Assembly: GCA_018223035.1 (NCBI GenBank)
Contig: JAAEZD010000013.1
Location: 100,234-164,233, forward strand
Source: Heliomarina sp018223035
Lineage (GTDB): Bacteria > Pseudomonadota > Alphaproteobacteria > Rhodobacterales > Rhodobacteraceae
Length of the DNA: 64,000 nucleotides
Direction: 5' to 3'
Shown here: piece after piece, positions 44,241 through 52,851 of the stretch
Position numbering within the stretch: position 1 is the stretch's first letter
Layout of the letters: every line of letters begins with the position of its first letter
The notes under the pieces: generated by a model
Seen by the model: the letters and a program-made list of their open reading frames with translations, nothing else
Database searches by the model: none
Told to the model about the DNA's origin: nothing
Program-made: the position numbers and the translations under genes

Positions 44241-45860
44241 ATGACAGAACGGCTTTATCTTTACGACACGACCCTGCGGGACGGGCAGCAGACGCAAGGG
44301 GTGCAGTTTTCGACCGCCGACAAGGTGCAGATCGCGACGGCGCTGGATGGGCTTGGTATCGATTATATCGAGGGCGGATGGCCCGGTGCGAACCCGACGG
44401 ATTCCGCGTTTTTCGAGGCGGCACCGAAGACGCGAGCGCAGATGGTGGCCTTTGGCATGACCAAGCGGGCCGGGCGCTCGGCCGAGAATGACGATGTGCT
44501 GGCGGCGGTGATGAACGCGGGCACCGGGGCGGTTTGTCTGGTTGGCAAGAGCCATGATTATCACGTGGAAGCGGCGCTTGGGATCACGCTTGAGGAGAAT
44601 ATCGAAAATATCCGGGCGTCGGTCGCACATATCCTGGCGCAGGGGCGCGAGGCGCTGTTTGATGCCGAGCATTTCTTTGACGGTTACAAGGCCAATCCGG
44701 GCTATGCGCTTGAGGCCTGCCGGGCGGCCTATGAAGCCGGGGCACGCTGGATCGTGCTTTGCGATACGAATGGCGGGACATTGCCGGACGAGATCGCGCG
44801 GATCGTCAGCGAGGTGATCGCGGCAGGAATTCCCGGGGATAACCTTGGCATTCATACCCATAACGATACCGAGGCGGCAGTAGCTGGATCGCTGGCGGCG
44901 GTTCTGGCCGGGGCGCGCCAAGTACAAGGCACGCTGAACGGGCTGGGCGAACGCTGTGGCAACGCCAATCTGGTTTCGATCATCCCGACTCTCTTGCTGA
45001 AAGAGCCCTTTGCCAGCCAATTTGATACCGGGATCAGCCGCGAGGCGCTGGTGGGTATGACACGGATCAGCCGTATGTTGGACGATATCCTGAACCGGGT
45101 GCCCACGCGGCAGGCGCCCTATGTTGGTGCCTCGGCCTTTGCCCACAAGGCAGGGCTGCATGCCAGCGCGATCCTGAAGAACCCGGATACCTATGAGCAT
45201 ATCGATCCGGAACTGGTGGGGAACGAACGCATCATCCCGATGTCAAACCAGGCAGGGCAGTCGAACCTGCGTCGCCGTCTCTCAGAGGCGGGGCTTGAGG
45301 TCGAAAAGGGCGATCCGGCGCTTGGCACAATCCTGAACACGATCAAGGAGCGCGAGGATGCGGGCTATTCCTATGATACGGCGCAGGCCAGTTTCGAGCT
45401 GGTCGCGCGCGAGGCGCTCGGCCAAATGGAGAGCTTTTTCGACGTAGAACGCTACCGGGTGATTTCCGAGCGTCGCCGCAATGCCAAGGGGCAGGTGGTC
45501 GTGGAATCCGAGGCGGTGGTGACCGTACAATTCCGCGACGGATCCAAGCGCACCGGGTATTTCAAGAACGAACATCCGCAGGATCTGCATGATGACGGAC
45601 CGGTCAACGCGCTCTGGCAGGCGCTGAAGACCGATCTTGGACCCTATCAGGACAGGATCGACGACATGCGCCTGACCGATTTCAAGGTGCGTATCACCAA
45701 TGGCGGGACCGAGGCCGTGACGCGAGTCATCATCGATTTTCAGGATGCGCAGAAACGGCGTTGGTCAACGGTGGGCGTGTCGCCGAATATAGTGGATGCC
45801 AGTTTCGAGGCGCTGCTGGATGCGATCCGGTGGAAGCTTGTACGCGACGGTAAGGCGTGA
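44241..45860 (+). CDS. cimA: (R)-citramalate synthase
   Basis: This 539-residue enzyme has an HMG-CoA lyase-like TIM barrel (YDTTLRDGQQTQGVQFS, GGWPGANPTD, LCDTNGGTLPDEI, HTHNDTEAAVA) and a C-terminal LeuA-type allosteric domain (about 385-525, VVESEAVVTVQFRDGSKRTGYF). Citramalate synthases condense acetyl-CoA and pyruvate, which opens a threonine-independent isoleucine route. The long two-domain CimA form is distinguishable from LeuA by length and by the SNQAGQSN segment. It starts 28 bases after the intergenic repeat element. GGGAGAG precedes the ATG. Confidence 0.92.
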   Translation: MTERLYLYDTTLRDGQQTQGVQFSTADKVQIATALDGLGIDYIEGGWPGANPTDSAFFEAAPKTRAQMVAFGMTKRAGRSAENDDVLAAVMNAGTGAVCLVGKSHDYHVEAALGITLEENIENIRASVAHILAQGREALFDAEHFFDGYKANPGYALEACRAAYEAGARWIVLCDTNGGTLPDEIARIVSEVIAAGIPGDNLGIHTHNDTEAAVAGSLAAVLAGARQVQGTLNGLGERCGNANLVSIIPTLLLKEPFASQFDTGISREALVGMTRISRMLDDILNRVPTRQAPYVGASAFAHKAGLHASAILKNPDTYEHIDPELVGNERIIPMSNQAGQSNLRRRLSEAGLEVEKGDPALGTILNTIKEREDAGYSYDTAQASFELVAREALGQMESFFDVERYRVISERRRNAKGQVVVESEAVVTVQFRDGSKRTGYFKNEHPQDLHDDGPVNALWQALKTDLGPYQDRIDDMRLTDFKVRITNGGTEAVTRVIIDFQDAQKRRWSTVGVSPNIVDASFEALLDAIRWKLVRDGKA

Positions 45861-45869
45861 CGGGCTGAC

Positions 45870-46646
45870 GTGGCTTTCGATACCGATCTGACGGCCTGCG
45901 CGGCCCTTGTGGAAAAGGCCGATCCGGCACGATTTCTTGCGGTGATGGCGGTGCCTGTTTCTGCGCGTCGCGTGCTGTTCCCGATATTTGCGTTGAATAT
46001 CGAGGTTGCCCGCGCCCCTTGGGTGACCGAGGAAAGCATGATTGCCGAGATGCGGCTGCAATGGTGGCGCGATGCGCTGTCGGAGATTTCTGCCGGGGGG
46101 ATCGTGCGGCGGCATGAGGTGGTGACGCCGCTTTCTCAGGTGCTGGCGCCGGCGCTGGCCACGCGGTTGGATGAAATGGTGGCGGCGCGGCGCTGGGATA
46201 TCTACCGAGACCCGTTCGAGGATGAGGCGCATTTCGAGCGCTACATCGATGCCACTTCGGGCCATGTGGTGTCGGCTGCGGCGCTATCGCTGGGCCAGGC
46301 TGATGAAACCGTGGTGCGCGATTTCGCCTATGGGGTCGGGATTGCGAACTGGCTTTGCGCCGTGCCCGAGCTTGAGGCGCGACGCCGTGTGCCGCTGCTT
46401 GACGGAACTGGCGAAGGTGTACGCAAGCTTGCGCAGAAGGCCCTCGACCGGATGCAAAAGGCGCGCGCGCAGCGGGCAAAAGTCTCGCCCGAGGCGGGGC
46501 AGGCGCTGTTGAGTGGCTGGCAAGCCTCACGGCTTTTGCGTCAGGTCATCGCGGACCCGTCTCGTGTGGGGGATGGGCGGGTTGGCGGAATCGATACGCG
46601 CGACCGGCTGGCGCTGATGCTTCGGGTTTCGCGCGGCCGCTGGTGA
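45870..46646 (+). CDS. Squalene/phytoene synthase family protein, NDUFAF6-like
   Basis: This protein of 258 residues has the all-alpha squalene/phytoene synthase fold pattern: RRVLFPIFALNIEVARAPWV, EMRLQWWRDALSEI and a second helix pair (DATSGHVVSAAALSLGQAD, FAYGVGIANWLCAVPELEARRR). The first aspartate-rich motif of true prenyl synthases (DxxxD) is replaced by RLQWWRDAL, as in the NDUFAF6 branch, so it may not be a carotenoid or squalene enzyme; in mitochondria NDUFAF6 helps assemble complex I. The start appears to be GTG, ten bases behind cimA. It converges on the MFS gene with a one-base gap. Confidence 0.75.
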   Translation: MAFDTDLTACAALVEKADPARFLAVMAVPVSARRVLFPIFALNIEVARAPWVTEESMIAEMRLQWWRDALSEISAGGIVRRHEVVTPLSQVLAPALATRLDEMVAARRWDIYRDPFEDEAHFERYIDATSGHVVSAAALSLGQADETVVRDFAYGVGIANWLCAVPELEARRRVPLLDGTGEGVRKLAQKALDRMQKARAQRAKVSPEAGQALLSGWQASRLLRQVIADPSRVGDGRVGGIDTRDRLALMLRVSRGRW

Positions 46647-46647
46647 T

Positions 46648-47886
46648 TCAGCCCCGCGCCGCGCTGCGCGATTGCATGATCAGCCAGATCAACGCGCTGC
46701 CCGCCAGAACCAGCGCCGGTGCCATTGCAAGGTTCACTGCTGTCCAGCCTTCGGTCGCGGTGCCGCCAGAGCAGTTCATCAGTCCGCCCGATGAAAGCGA
46801 GGCAATCGTGACGCCGCCGAACACGATCAGGTCGTTCAGACCTTGCATCCGGCCACGTTCGGAAGGTTCATGCGCCCCGGCAAGCATCGAGGTTGCCCCG
46901 ATGAACCCGAAATTCCAGCCGATCCCGAGCAACACCAGCGCAATAAAGAAATTGCTCAACTCCACGCCCTGAAGCGCGACAAGCCCGGCCCCGGCAAGAA
47001 TAGCCAACCCGGTGCCCATGATCTTTTCCACGCCGAACCGGGCGATCAGATGGCCGGTGAAAAACGACGGGATAAACATGGCCAGCACATGGGCCGTCAC
47101 CACATCGGCGGCGGAATTGCGGGTGAACCCGCAGCCGACCACTGCCAGCGGTGTCGAGGTCATAACGAGGTTCATCAGACCGTAGGACACGGTCGCGCAA
47201 ATCACGGCCACGGCAATTTTCGGCGTCGTGATCAGCTCCCAGCGGCTGCGGCCCTTGCTCGCACCCTCGGCGGGCGGCGGAGGTTTTGGAATATCCAGGA
47301 ACAGGAAAAGGGCAGCCCCGACCACGTTCACCGCGATCACCGCGGCATAGGTGCCGATAAAGGGGATCACATAGGCATCTGCGGTCAGCTTAACCACCTG
47401 CGGCCCGATAATGGCCGAGGCAAGACCACCCGCCATCACGTAGGAAATCGCCTTGGGGCGGAACGCATCCGATGCGGTATCAGCAGCGGCAAACCGGTAA
47501 AACCCGTGCGCGCTCATATAGATACCGGTGAAAAGGCTGCCCAGAAGGAACAGCGCAAAAGACCCGGTGAACAGGCCATAGGCGCCGATGACACCACCAA
47601 GCGTACCGCCAGCGGCGCCTACAAAGAACCCGGCGCGGCGTCCGTATTTCTGCATTACCGCTGATAGCGGTGTGGCCGTCAGCATCGAGCCCAGGACGAT
47701 CATGGAAATCGGCAGGGTCGCAAGGCAGGGGTTCGCTGCAAGCGACTGCCCCGCCAGACCGCCAATGGTAAAGATCATCGGCATCTGGGCGCCCAGCAGC
47801 GCCTGCGCCAGAACCAGAACCACGACATTGCGTTTTGCACGCTGATGATCGTCGGACTGAGACTCGATTTCGGAAATACTTGTCAT
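46648..47886 (-). CDS. MFS transporter
   Basis: This 412-residue polytopic protein has about 12 hydrophobic segments and the MFS pattern, with YGRRAGFFVGAAGG as the loop 2-3 signature and a central soluble loop (DIPKPPPPAEGASKGR). The start at 47,886 (MTSISEIESQ) follows a normal cytosolic N-terminus, while the frame open upstream encodes cysteine-rich, implausible residues that overlap cobK. Substrate is unknown. It is divergent from cobK. Confidence 0.9.
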   Translation of the reverse strand: MTSISEIESQSDDHQRAKRNVVVLVLAQALLGAQMPMIFTIGGLAGQSLAANPCLATLPISMIVLGSMLTATPLSAVMQKYGRRAGFFVGAAGGTLGGVIGAYGLFTGSFALFLLGSLFTGIYMSAHGFYRFAAADTASDAFRPKAISYVMAGGLASAIIGPQVVKLTADAYVIPFIGTYAAVIAVNVVGAALFLFLDIPKPPPPAEGASKGRSRWELITTPKIAVAVICATVSYGLMNLVMTSTPLAVVGCGFTRNSAADVVTAHVLAMFIPSFFTGHLIARFGVEKIMGTGLAILAGAGLVALQGVELSNFFIALVLLGIGWNFGFIGATSMLAGAHEPSERGRMQGLNDLIVFGGVTIASLSSGGLMNCSGGTATEGWTAVNLAMAPALVLAGSALIWLIMQSRSAARG

Positions 47887-47962
47887 GTGCAGCTTGGTAG
47901 TTCTGAACCAGCGGCGGCACAAGCACCTTGCGTCGCCGCAATTGCAGCATATGGTTCCGGCG

Positions 47963-48718
47963 ATGAATGATCTCGGCATCTCTGCGACGCATCTTTTGCT
48001 ACTCGGCGGCTCGGGCGAGGCGCGCGTAATCGCGGCGGCCCTGGCCGAGAACAACGCGATGCGCGTGACAGCCTCATTGCTTTATCCCGCGCGCGTACAT
48101 CCCGATCTGCCGGTGCCAACCCGTATTGGCGGTTTCGGCGGAGATGGCGGATTCCGGGCCTTTCTGGCCGAGGAGGGGATCGGCGCGGTTTTGGATGCGA
48201 CCCATCCGTTTTCCACGCGCATCGCCGCGCGTACCACACGGATCTGCCATGAACTGTCGCTGCCGCATGCGCGGCTGCTACGCCCGGAATGGGCGCCGGA
48301 ACCGGGCGACAACTGGCGTTTCGCGAGGGATGAGGCCGAAGCTTCGACCATGCTCCTCCCTGGCCAAAAGGTCTTTGCTACCACAGGTCAGGCGAGCCTA
48401 GACGCGCTCGTTGGGGATAGCCTTGCGGAATTCAAGGTGCGCAAGCTGACGGACAGGGCGCCATCCCGGCAATACCGCAATGTCGAATTCATCCGGGGGC
48501 AGGGGCCGTTCTCGGTCGAACAGGAAATCGCAACTTTCAAAAGTCTTTCGATTGACGTGCTGGTCGCAAAGAACAGCGGCGGCGCGGTCAGTCGGACCAA
48601 GCTTGATGCCGCGCGGGTGCTTGGCCTGCCGGTCATCCTTATCGACCGACCCGCCCAGCCCGAGGCGGCGCTTCTGCCCGATGTTGCCGCCGCGCTGGAC
48701 TGGATAGACGCGCTATGA
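47963..48718 (+). CDS. cobK: Cobalt-precorrin-6A reductase (CobK/CbiJ)
   Basis: This protein of about 251 residues reduces precorrin-6A in corrin ring synthesis for cobalamin. LLLLGGSGEARVIAAAL is the nucleotide-binding start, AVLDATHPFSTRIAARTT the family signature, and VLVAKNSGGAVSRTKLDAAR the C-terminal block. The ATG at 47,963 or one four codons earlier could be the start. No other cob gene is in the window. The stop overlaps the start of the DNA glycosylase gene by four bases (ATGA). Confidence 0.92.
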   Translation: MNDLGISATHLLLLGGSGEARVIAAALAENNAMRVTASLLYPARVHPDLPVPTRIGGFGGDGGFRAFLAEEGIGAVLDATHPFSTRIAARTTRICHELSLPHARLLRPEWAPEPGDNWRFARDEAEASTMLLPGQKVFATTGQASLDALVGDSLAEFKVRKLTDRAPSRQYRNVEFIRGQGPFSVEQEIATFKSLSIDVLVAKNSGGAVSRTKLDAARVLGLPVILIDRPAQPEAALLPDVAAALDWIDAL

Positions 48719-49347
48719 GCACTGGACGGATTATCCTCGGCGATGCCTGCGTGGCCGAAGGCGCGGCGTGGCTGGCCGAAAAAGATCCGCGTTTTGCCAA
48801 GGCACTGAGGCAGACCGGCCCCTTGCCGCTGCGTCTGCGTGCCGATGGTTTCGCGGAACTTCTCAGCGCCATTGTCAGCCAGCAGGTCAGCGTTGCCTCT
48901 GCCCGCGCCATCTGGACGCGCATGATCGCGGCGGGGCTCGACCGCCCCGAGAACATCCTTAAAGCCAGCGAAGACGACCTGCGCGCTGTCGGGCTTTCGC
49001 GCCAAAAAATCAGGTATTCCTACGCGCTGGCCGGAGCCGGGATCGATGACGACGCCCTGCGGACCGCCCCGACGGAAGACGTCATAAAGACCCTTACTCA
49101 GGTGCCCGGCATCGGCGTCTGGACGGCGGAAATCTACTCGATGTTTTCTCTCGGGCGGGCCGATGTCTTTGCGCCGGGCGATCTGGCCTTGCAAGAATCC
49201 GCCCGCGTGCTGTTTGATCTGCCGGACCGCCCCAAGGAAAAGGCATTCCGGCAAATGGCCGAAAGCTGGGCCCCGTGGCGATCGGTTGCGGCGCGCCTGC
49301 TCTGGGCCTATTACCGCGTTGAAAAGAACAGGGAAGGAATTTCATGA
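48715..49347 (+). CDS. DNA-3-methyladenine glycosylase, AlkA type
   Basis: This 210-residue HhH-GPD protein excises alkylated bases from DNA. The helix-hairpin-helix is LTQVPGIGVWTAEIYSMF and the catalytic aspartate lies in DVFAPGDLALQ. It lacks the N-terminal AlkA beta domain, so it is the short AlkA form, and has no iron-sulfur cysteines. It overlaps cobK and the hydrolase gene by four bases on each side, so cobK, glycosylase and hydrolase form an operon. Confidence 0.92.
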   Translation: MSTGRIILGDACVAEGAAWLAEKDPRFAKALRQTGPLPLRLRADGFAELLSAIVSQQVSVASARAIWTRMIAAGLDRPENILKASEDDLRAVGLSRQKIRYSYALAGAGIDDDALRTAPTEDVIKTLTQVPGIGVWTAEIYSMFSLGRADVFAPGDLALQESARVLFDLPDRPKEKAFRQMAESWAPWRSVAARLLWAYYRVEKNREGIS

Positions 49348-50009
49348 CACGGGTTTTGCAAGCAGGGCGGGTCGAACCGAAATCGGGGGAGACCCGGTCT
49401 GTCGTGGTGTTTCTGCACGGCTACGGCGCGAATGGCGCCGATCTGCTGGGCCTTGCCGATCCGCTGGGCGACCACCTGCCCGATACACTCTTTGTCGCTC
49501 CCGACGCGCCCGAGACGATTCCCGGCATGCCGAACGGCTACCAGTGGTTCCCGATCCCCTGGATCGACGGGTCGAGCGAAGAGGCCGCCGAACGTGGCAT
49601 GGCCGCGGCCATCGACGATCTGAACGCCTTTCTCGACGCGCTCATGGTTGATGAGGATGTGTTGCCCGAACAGGTCGTTCTCTTTGGCTTTTCCCAAGGC
49701 AGCATGATGGCGCTCCACGTGGCCCCGCGCCGCGAAGACGCTGTGGCGGGCGTCGTGGCCTTCTCAGGCCGGTTGCTCAGCCCCGAAACCCTTGCGGACG
49801 AAGTTGTCGTGCGCCCGCCAGTCCTTTTGGTTCATGGCGATCAGGACGACGTGGTGCCGCCGCAATCGCTGCCCGCCGCCGCCGAGGCGCTGCAAGAGGC
49901 CGGTTTTCAGGACGTCTTCGCCCATATCATGAAGGGTACTGCCCACGGGATCGCGCCAGACGGGCTGAGTGTCGCGCTGGCCTTCATGCGCGACAAGCTG
50001 AATCTCTGA
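49344..50009 (+). CDS. Alpha/beta hydrolase, carboxylesterase/phospholipase type
   Basis: This 221-residue protein has the compact alpha/beta hydrolase fold of the YpfH/carboxylesterase 2 group. The oxyanion segment is VFLHGYGANGADL, the nucleophile serine lies in FGFSQGSMMAL, the acid in LLVHGDQDDVVP and the histidine in GTAHGIAPDG. These predict a serine esterase active on short acyl esters or lysophospholipids. The physiological substrate is unknown. The start overlaps the glycosylase stop (ATGA). Confidence 0.9.
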   Translation: MTRVLQAGRVEPKSGETRSVVVFLHGYGANGADLLGLADPLGDHLPDTLFVAPDAPETIPGMPNGYQWFPIPWIDGSSEEAAERGMAAAIDDLNAFLDALMVDEDVLPEQVVLFGFSQGSMMALHVAPRREDAVAGVVAFSGRLLSPETLADEVVVRPPVLLVHGDQDDVVPPQSLPAAAEALQEAGFQDVFAHIMKGTAHGIAPDGLSVALAFMRDKLNL

Positions 50010-50120
50010 AAAGATATTGCGGGAAAGGTTCCGCCAACTATTTGCCTGTATGTGGCTTGCGCGGGGGTGCAGAGCCGGAAAACTTGCCGGGCCATCGTGA
50101 CCCGGATCGGAGAACAAGAA

Positions 50121-50420
50121 ATGTTGATCGTATCTGGCACCATGAAAGTCGAAGAGTCGGGCATTGACGCCATGAAGACCGCCGCTGAAACCATGTCGCG
50201 CGAAACCCGCAAAGAACGCGGCTGCATTACATACGCCTTCTGGCAGAACGTCGAGGATCCGTCCGAATTCCGCGTTTACGAGGAATGGCAGGATATGGAC
50301 TACCTGAAATCCCATGCAGAATCCGACCACATGGCGACCTACCGGGAAAAGCTGAAAGAGATCGGGGTTATCGCGCGCGATATCAACCTGTTCGAACCGG
50401 GCCCGTTCACCAAACTCTGA
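50121..50420 (+). CDS. Antibiotic biosynthesis monooxygenase (ABM)-domain protein
   Basis: This 99-residue protein has the ABM ferredoxin-like fold: MLIVSGTMKVEESG, KERGCITYAFWQNVEDPSEF and YEEWQDMDYLKSHAES. Such proteins are dimeric and include quinol monooxygenases such as YgiN, but many have unknown roles. GGAGA lies eight bases before the ATG at 50,121; the longer upstream frame is not used. The stop is followed at once by the end of the VOC gene on the other strand. Confidence 0.85.
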   Translation: MLIVSGTMKVEESGIDAMKTAAETMSRETRKERGCITYAFWQNVEDPSEFRVYEEWQDMDYLKSHAESDHMATYREKLKEIGVIARDINLFEPGPFTKL

Positions 50421-50867
50421 CTACTTGGCTTCGGCCTTCAGCTCATCCCAAAGCCAGGGTTCGGCAAATTCCACCGAATTGCCACCCGGGTCGCGCACGT
50501 AAAGCGAGCGCGCCCCGTTGGGCCAGTCGAATTCGCTGTCCACTTCGACGCCCGCGGCCAGCAGACGGCTGCGCATGGCGTCGATCTCATCCCGGGGCAT
50601 CGCAAAGCAGACATGTCCTGACCCGCGCGCCCCATGCGGCGGCACCGGAATCCGTCCTGTCTTGCTCGCGTTTTCGGTGGCATCAGGGTTGAACAACAGC
50701 AGCACTGCCGAGCCCAGATCGAAGAACACATGCCGTGCTTCGACCCGCTGAAATACTCGCAAACCCAGTAAGTCACCATAAAACGCCTCGGCCGCGTCGA
50801 GGTCTTGCATGTAAAGCGCCGCTTCGAGCAGCGCGCGCGGGGCAGGGGCTTTGGGCAGATCGTTCAT
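50421..50867 (-). CDS. VOC family (glyoxalase/dioxygenase-like) protein
   Basis: This 148-residue protein has the paired beta-alpha-beta-beta-beta motifs of the vicinal oxygen chelate fold, with ALYMQDLDAAEAFYGDLLGLRV at the start, HVCFAMPRDEID and SLYVRDPGGNSVEFAEP at the end. The putative metal ligands are the histidine and glutamate of these blocks. Substrate is unknown. It abuts the ABM gene stop with no gap. Confidence 0.85.
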   Translation of the reverse strand: MNDLPKAPAPRALLEAALYMQDLDAAEAFYGDLLGLRVFQRVEARHVFFDLGSAVLLLFNPDATENASKTGRIPVPPHGARGSGHVCFAMPRDEIDAMRSRLLAAGVEVDSEFDWPNGARSLYVRDPGGNSVEFAEPWLWDELKAEAK

Positions 50868-50898
50868 ATCTCGGACTCTAGTGCATCGGCGCGAAATG

Positions 50899-51438
50899 TC
50901 AGGTGATCCGATCCCATTCTCCGCTGGCGAGCCCGTCGAGTGTCCATTGCCCGATCCCGTAGCGGATGAGCCGGAGCGTGGGGTGGCCCACCGCCGCCGT
51001 CATACGGCGCACCTGCCGGTTGCGCCCCTCGCGGATGGTCAGCTCGATCCAGCAGTCGGGCACCGTCTTGCGCACTCTGATCGGTGGCACCCTAGGCCAG
51101 AGGCCCGCTGGTTCGTCGATCCGGCGGGCCTTGGCCGGGCGGGTCATGCCATCCTTCAGCTCGACACCCTTGGCGAGCCGGGCAAGTGCGGCTGCATCCG
51201 GAATACCCTCGACCTGAACCCAGTAGATCTTGTCCATCTTGTGCTTTGGATCGGCGATCCGCGCCTGTTGGCGACCATCATCGGTCAGCAGCATCAGACC
51301 TTCGCTGTCCCTGTCCAGACGCCCGGCCGGATAGACCCCTTTGAGGTCGATGTAATCGGCCAGAACGGACCGCGCCGAGGGGTCGGTGAACTGCGGCAGC
51401 ACGTCATAAGGTTTGTTGAAACGGATCAGCGTGGACAT
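50899..51438 (-). CDS. rluE: 23S rRNA pseudouridine synthase, RluE-like
   Basis: This 179-residue RsuA/RluE-family enzyme isomerises a uridine in rRNA. The catalytic aspartate lies in AGRLDRDSEGLMLLTDDG and the RNA-binding C-terminus has REGRNRQVRRMTAAVGHPTLRL. It lacks an N-terminal S4 domain, as RluE does. The exact target (2457 in E. coli numbering for RluE) is inferred from family likeness. The ATG follows the CCGGCCCATG context. Confidence 0.85.
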   Translation of the reverse strand: MSTLIRFNKPYDVLPQFTDPSARSVLADYIDLKGVYPAGRLDRDSEGLMLLTDDGRQQARIADPKHKMDKIYWVQVEGIPDAAALARLAKGVELKDGMTRPAKARRIDEPAGLWPRVPPIRVRKTVPDCWIELTIREGRNRQVRRMTAAVGHPTLRLIRYGIGQWTLDGLASGEWDRIT

Positions 51439-51689
51439 GGGCCGGTGCTAGCCAAAGCGGGCGGAAATGGAAAGCCCGGGTTGCCAAGCGGTCACATTGT
51501 GTCAGGCTTGTGGATAACGTCATCTGCTTGTCACGTAATCAGGTTACCTCACCGGCGACATGTTGTGGCTGATACAGGCTTGTCAGTTGTCAAACACGAT
51601 ATATAGTCATTTCGAAACCGGGCCAGAGCGGCGGCGGAATCAGTTGCTCTCAGGCCCCGGGGTTGGAACCGGGAAGGGTGAGTTGACGA

Positions 51690-52274
51690 ATGGACGGTGA
51701 TTTTAGAACGGAGTTCGTGCGCTCCCCCGGCGCCTTGCGACAACATCCTGCTTTGGTGTTGAACGCGGACTATCGGCCTTTGTCCTATTACCCGCTTTCC
51801 CTTTGGCCTTGGCAGGATGCGATCAAGGCCGCCTGGCTCGACAGGGTGGACATCGTGGCCGAATATGACGAGGTCGTCCGAAGCCCGAGTACCGAAATCA
51901 GGATCCCGTCGGTTGTTGTCCTGAAAGATTATGTAAAACCTCAAAAGCGCGTGGCCTTCACGCGCTTTAATTTATTTTTGAGAGACGAATTCCGCTGCCA
52001 GTACTGTGGCGCCAAGGGAGAGCTGACTTTCGATCATGTGGTGCCGAGGGCCAGTGGCGGCGTGACCAGCTGGCAAAACGTGGTTGCGGCCTGTTCGCCC
52101 TGTAATCTCAAGAAAGGGTCCAAGCCGCTGCACCGCGCGGGTATGTCACTGCGCAAACCCCCGCGCCAGCCCGGGGCCGAAGAGCTGCGCAACATGGGCC
52201 GCAAGTTTCCACCCAATCATCTGCATGATAGCTGGATGGATTTCCTCTATTGGGATGCTGAGCTTGAGGCGTAA
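51690..52274 (+). CDS. HNH endonuclease family protein
   Basis: This 194-residue protein has a C-terminal HNH motif: zinc cysteines in FRCQYCGAK, the catalytic DHVVPRASGG, and the second pair in CSPCNLKKGSK. Its N-terminal part (PALVLNADYRPLSYYPLSLW) is typical of a widely conserved chromosomal HNH family, not a restriction enzyme. Function is not established. A GGAAGGGTGAG precedes the ATG. Upstream 51,439-51,689 is a 251-bp gap with no seen gene. Confidence 0.87.
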   Translation: MDGDFRTEFVRSPGALRQHPALVLNADYRPLSYYPLSLWPWQDAIKAAWLDRVDIVAEYDEVVRSPSTEIRIPSVVVLKDYVKPQKRVAFTRFNLFLRDEFRCQYCGAKGELTFDHVVPRASGGVTSWQNVVAACSPCNLKKGSKPLHRAGMSLRKPPRQPGAEELRNMGRKFPPNHLHDSWMDFLYWDAELEA

Positions 52275-52297
52275 CAGCTAAGACCGGCGCTCAGCGG

Positions 52298-52798
52298 TCA
52301 GACACTCGCCTGAAGCTTGATCAGCTTGGAGTCGAGATCCTCGATCTCCTTGATTGCTGTGGCAAGGCACTCTTCCGTCGTAGGACGGGTCCCAAGATCC
52401 TTCATGGCCATCAAGCGCACATGCTGACCTATCAGGAATTCGCGCGCGGCCATCACTACGGCAATGTCATTGACCCGGGTGCTTCTGAACCCACGGGGCA
52501 TCACGAGGGGACGCGTGGTGTCTGCTGAAACCTGGGTATCCGCTCGGGCCGGGTCCACGTCGATTCCAGAGATTACGTCGACCAGCCGATCAATGTTCCG
52601 GCGTCGCTCGTCGACCGAACCGTACAACAGATCTTGAAGTGCAGGAGAAGATGCACGGGCCGCCAGATCTTCAAGGAACTGCACGCCCTGCATTTCGATC
52701 ATATACGCGTCGTACAACGCCTGATTATACAGAACGGTCACGTCATCACGTTCTTTGGGATCGAAATCCATCACTTTTCCAAAGCTAGATATATACAT
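52298..52798 (-). CDS. Ferritin-like (DUF892/YciF-type) protein, tentative
   Basis: The product is mostly helical, with NQALYDAYMIEMQGVQFLEDLA and LQDLLYGSVDERRRNIDRLVDVI, which resemble the first helices of YciF/DUF892 proteins. The family has a diiron-like four-helix bundle; ligands cannot be confirmed here. Two in-frame ATGs (52,798 and 52,771) are possible starts; the track of conserved sequence favours the region after MDFDPKER. Stress protection is the usual inference for the family but is not shown. Confidence 0.55.
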   Translation of the reverse strand: MYISSFGKVMDFDPKERDDVTVLYNQALYDAYMIEMQGVQFLEDLAARASSPALQDLLYGSVDERRRNIDRLVDVISGIDVDPARADTQVSADTTRPLVMPRGFRSTRVNDIAVVMAAREFLIGQHVRLMAMKDLGTRPTTEECLATAIKEIEDLDSKLIKLQASV

Positions 52799-52851
52799 CA
52801 AGCGCACCTGTATGTGAAAGATCAACGCGAGGGAACCGGAATCGTTCCCGC

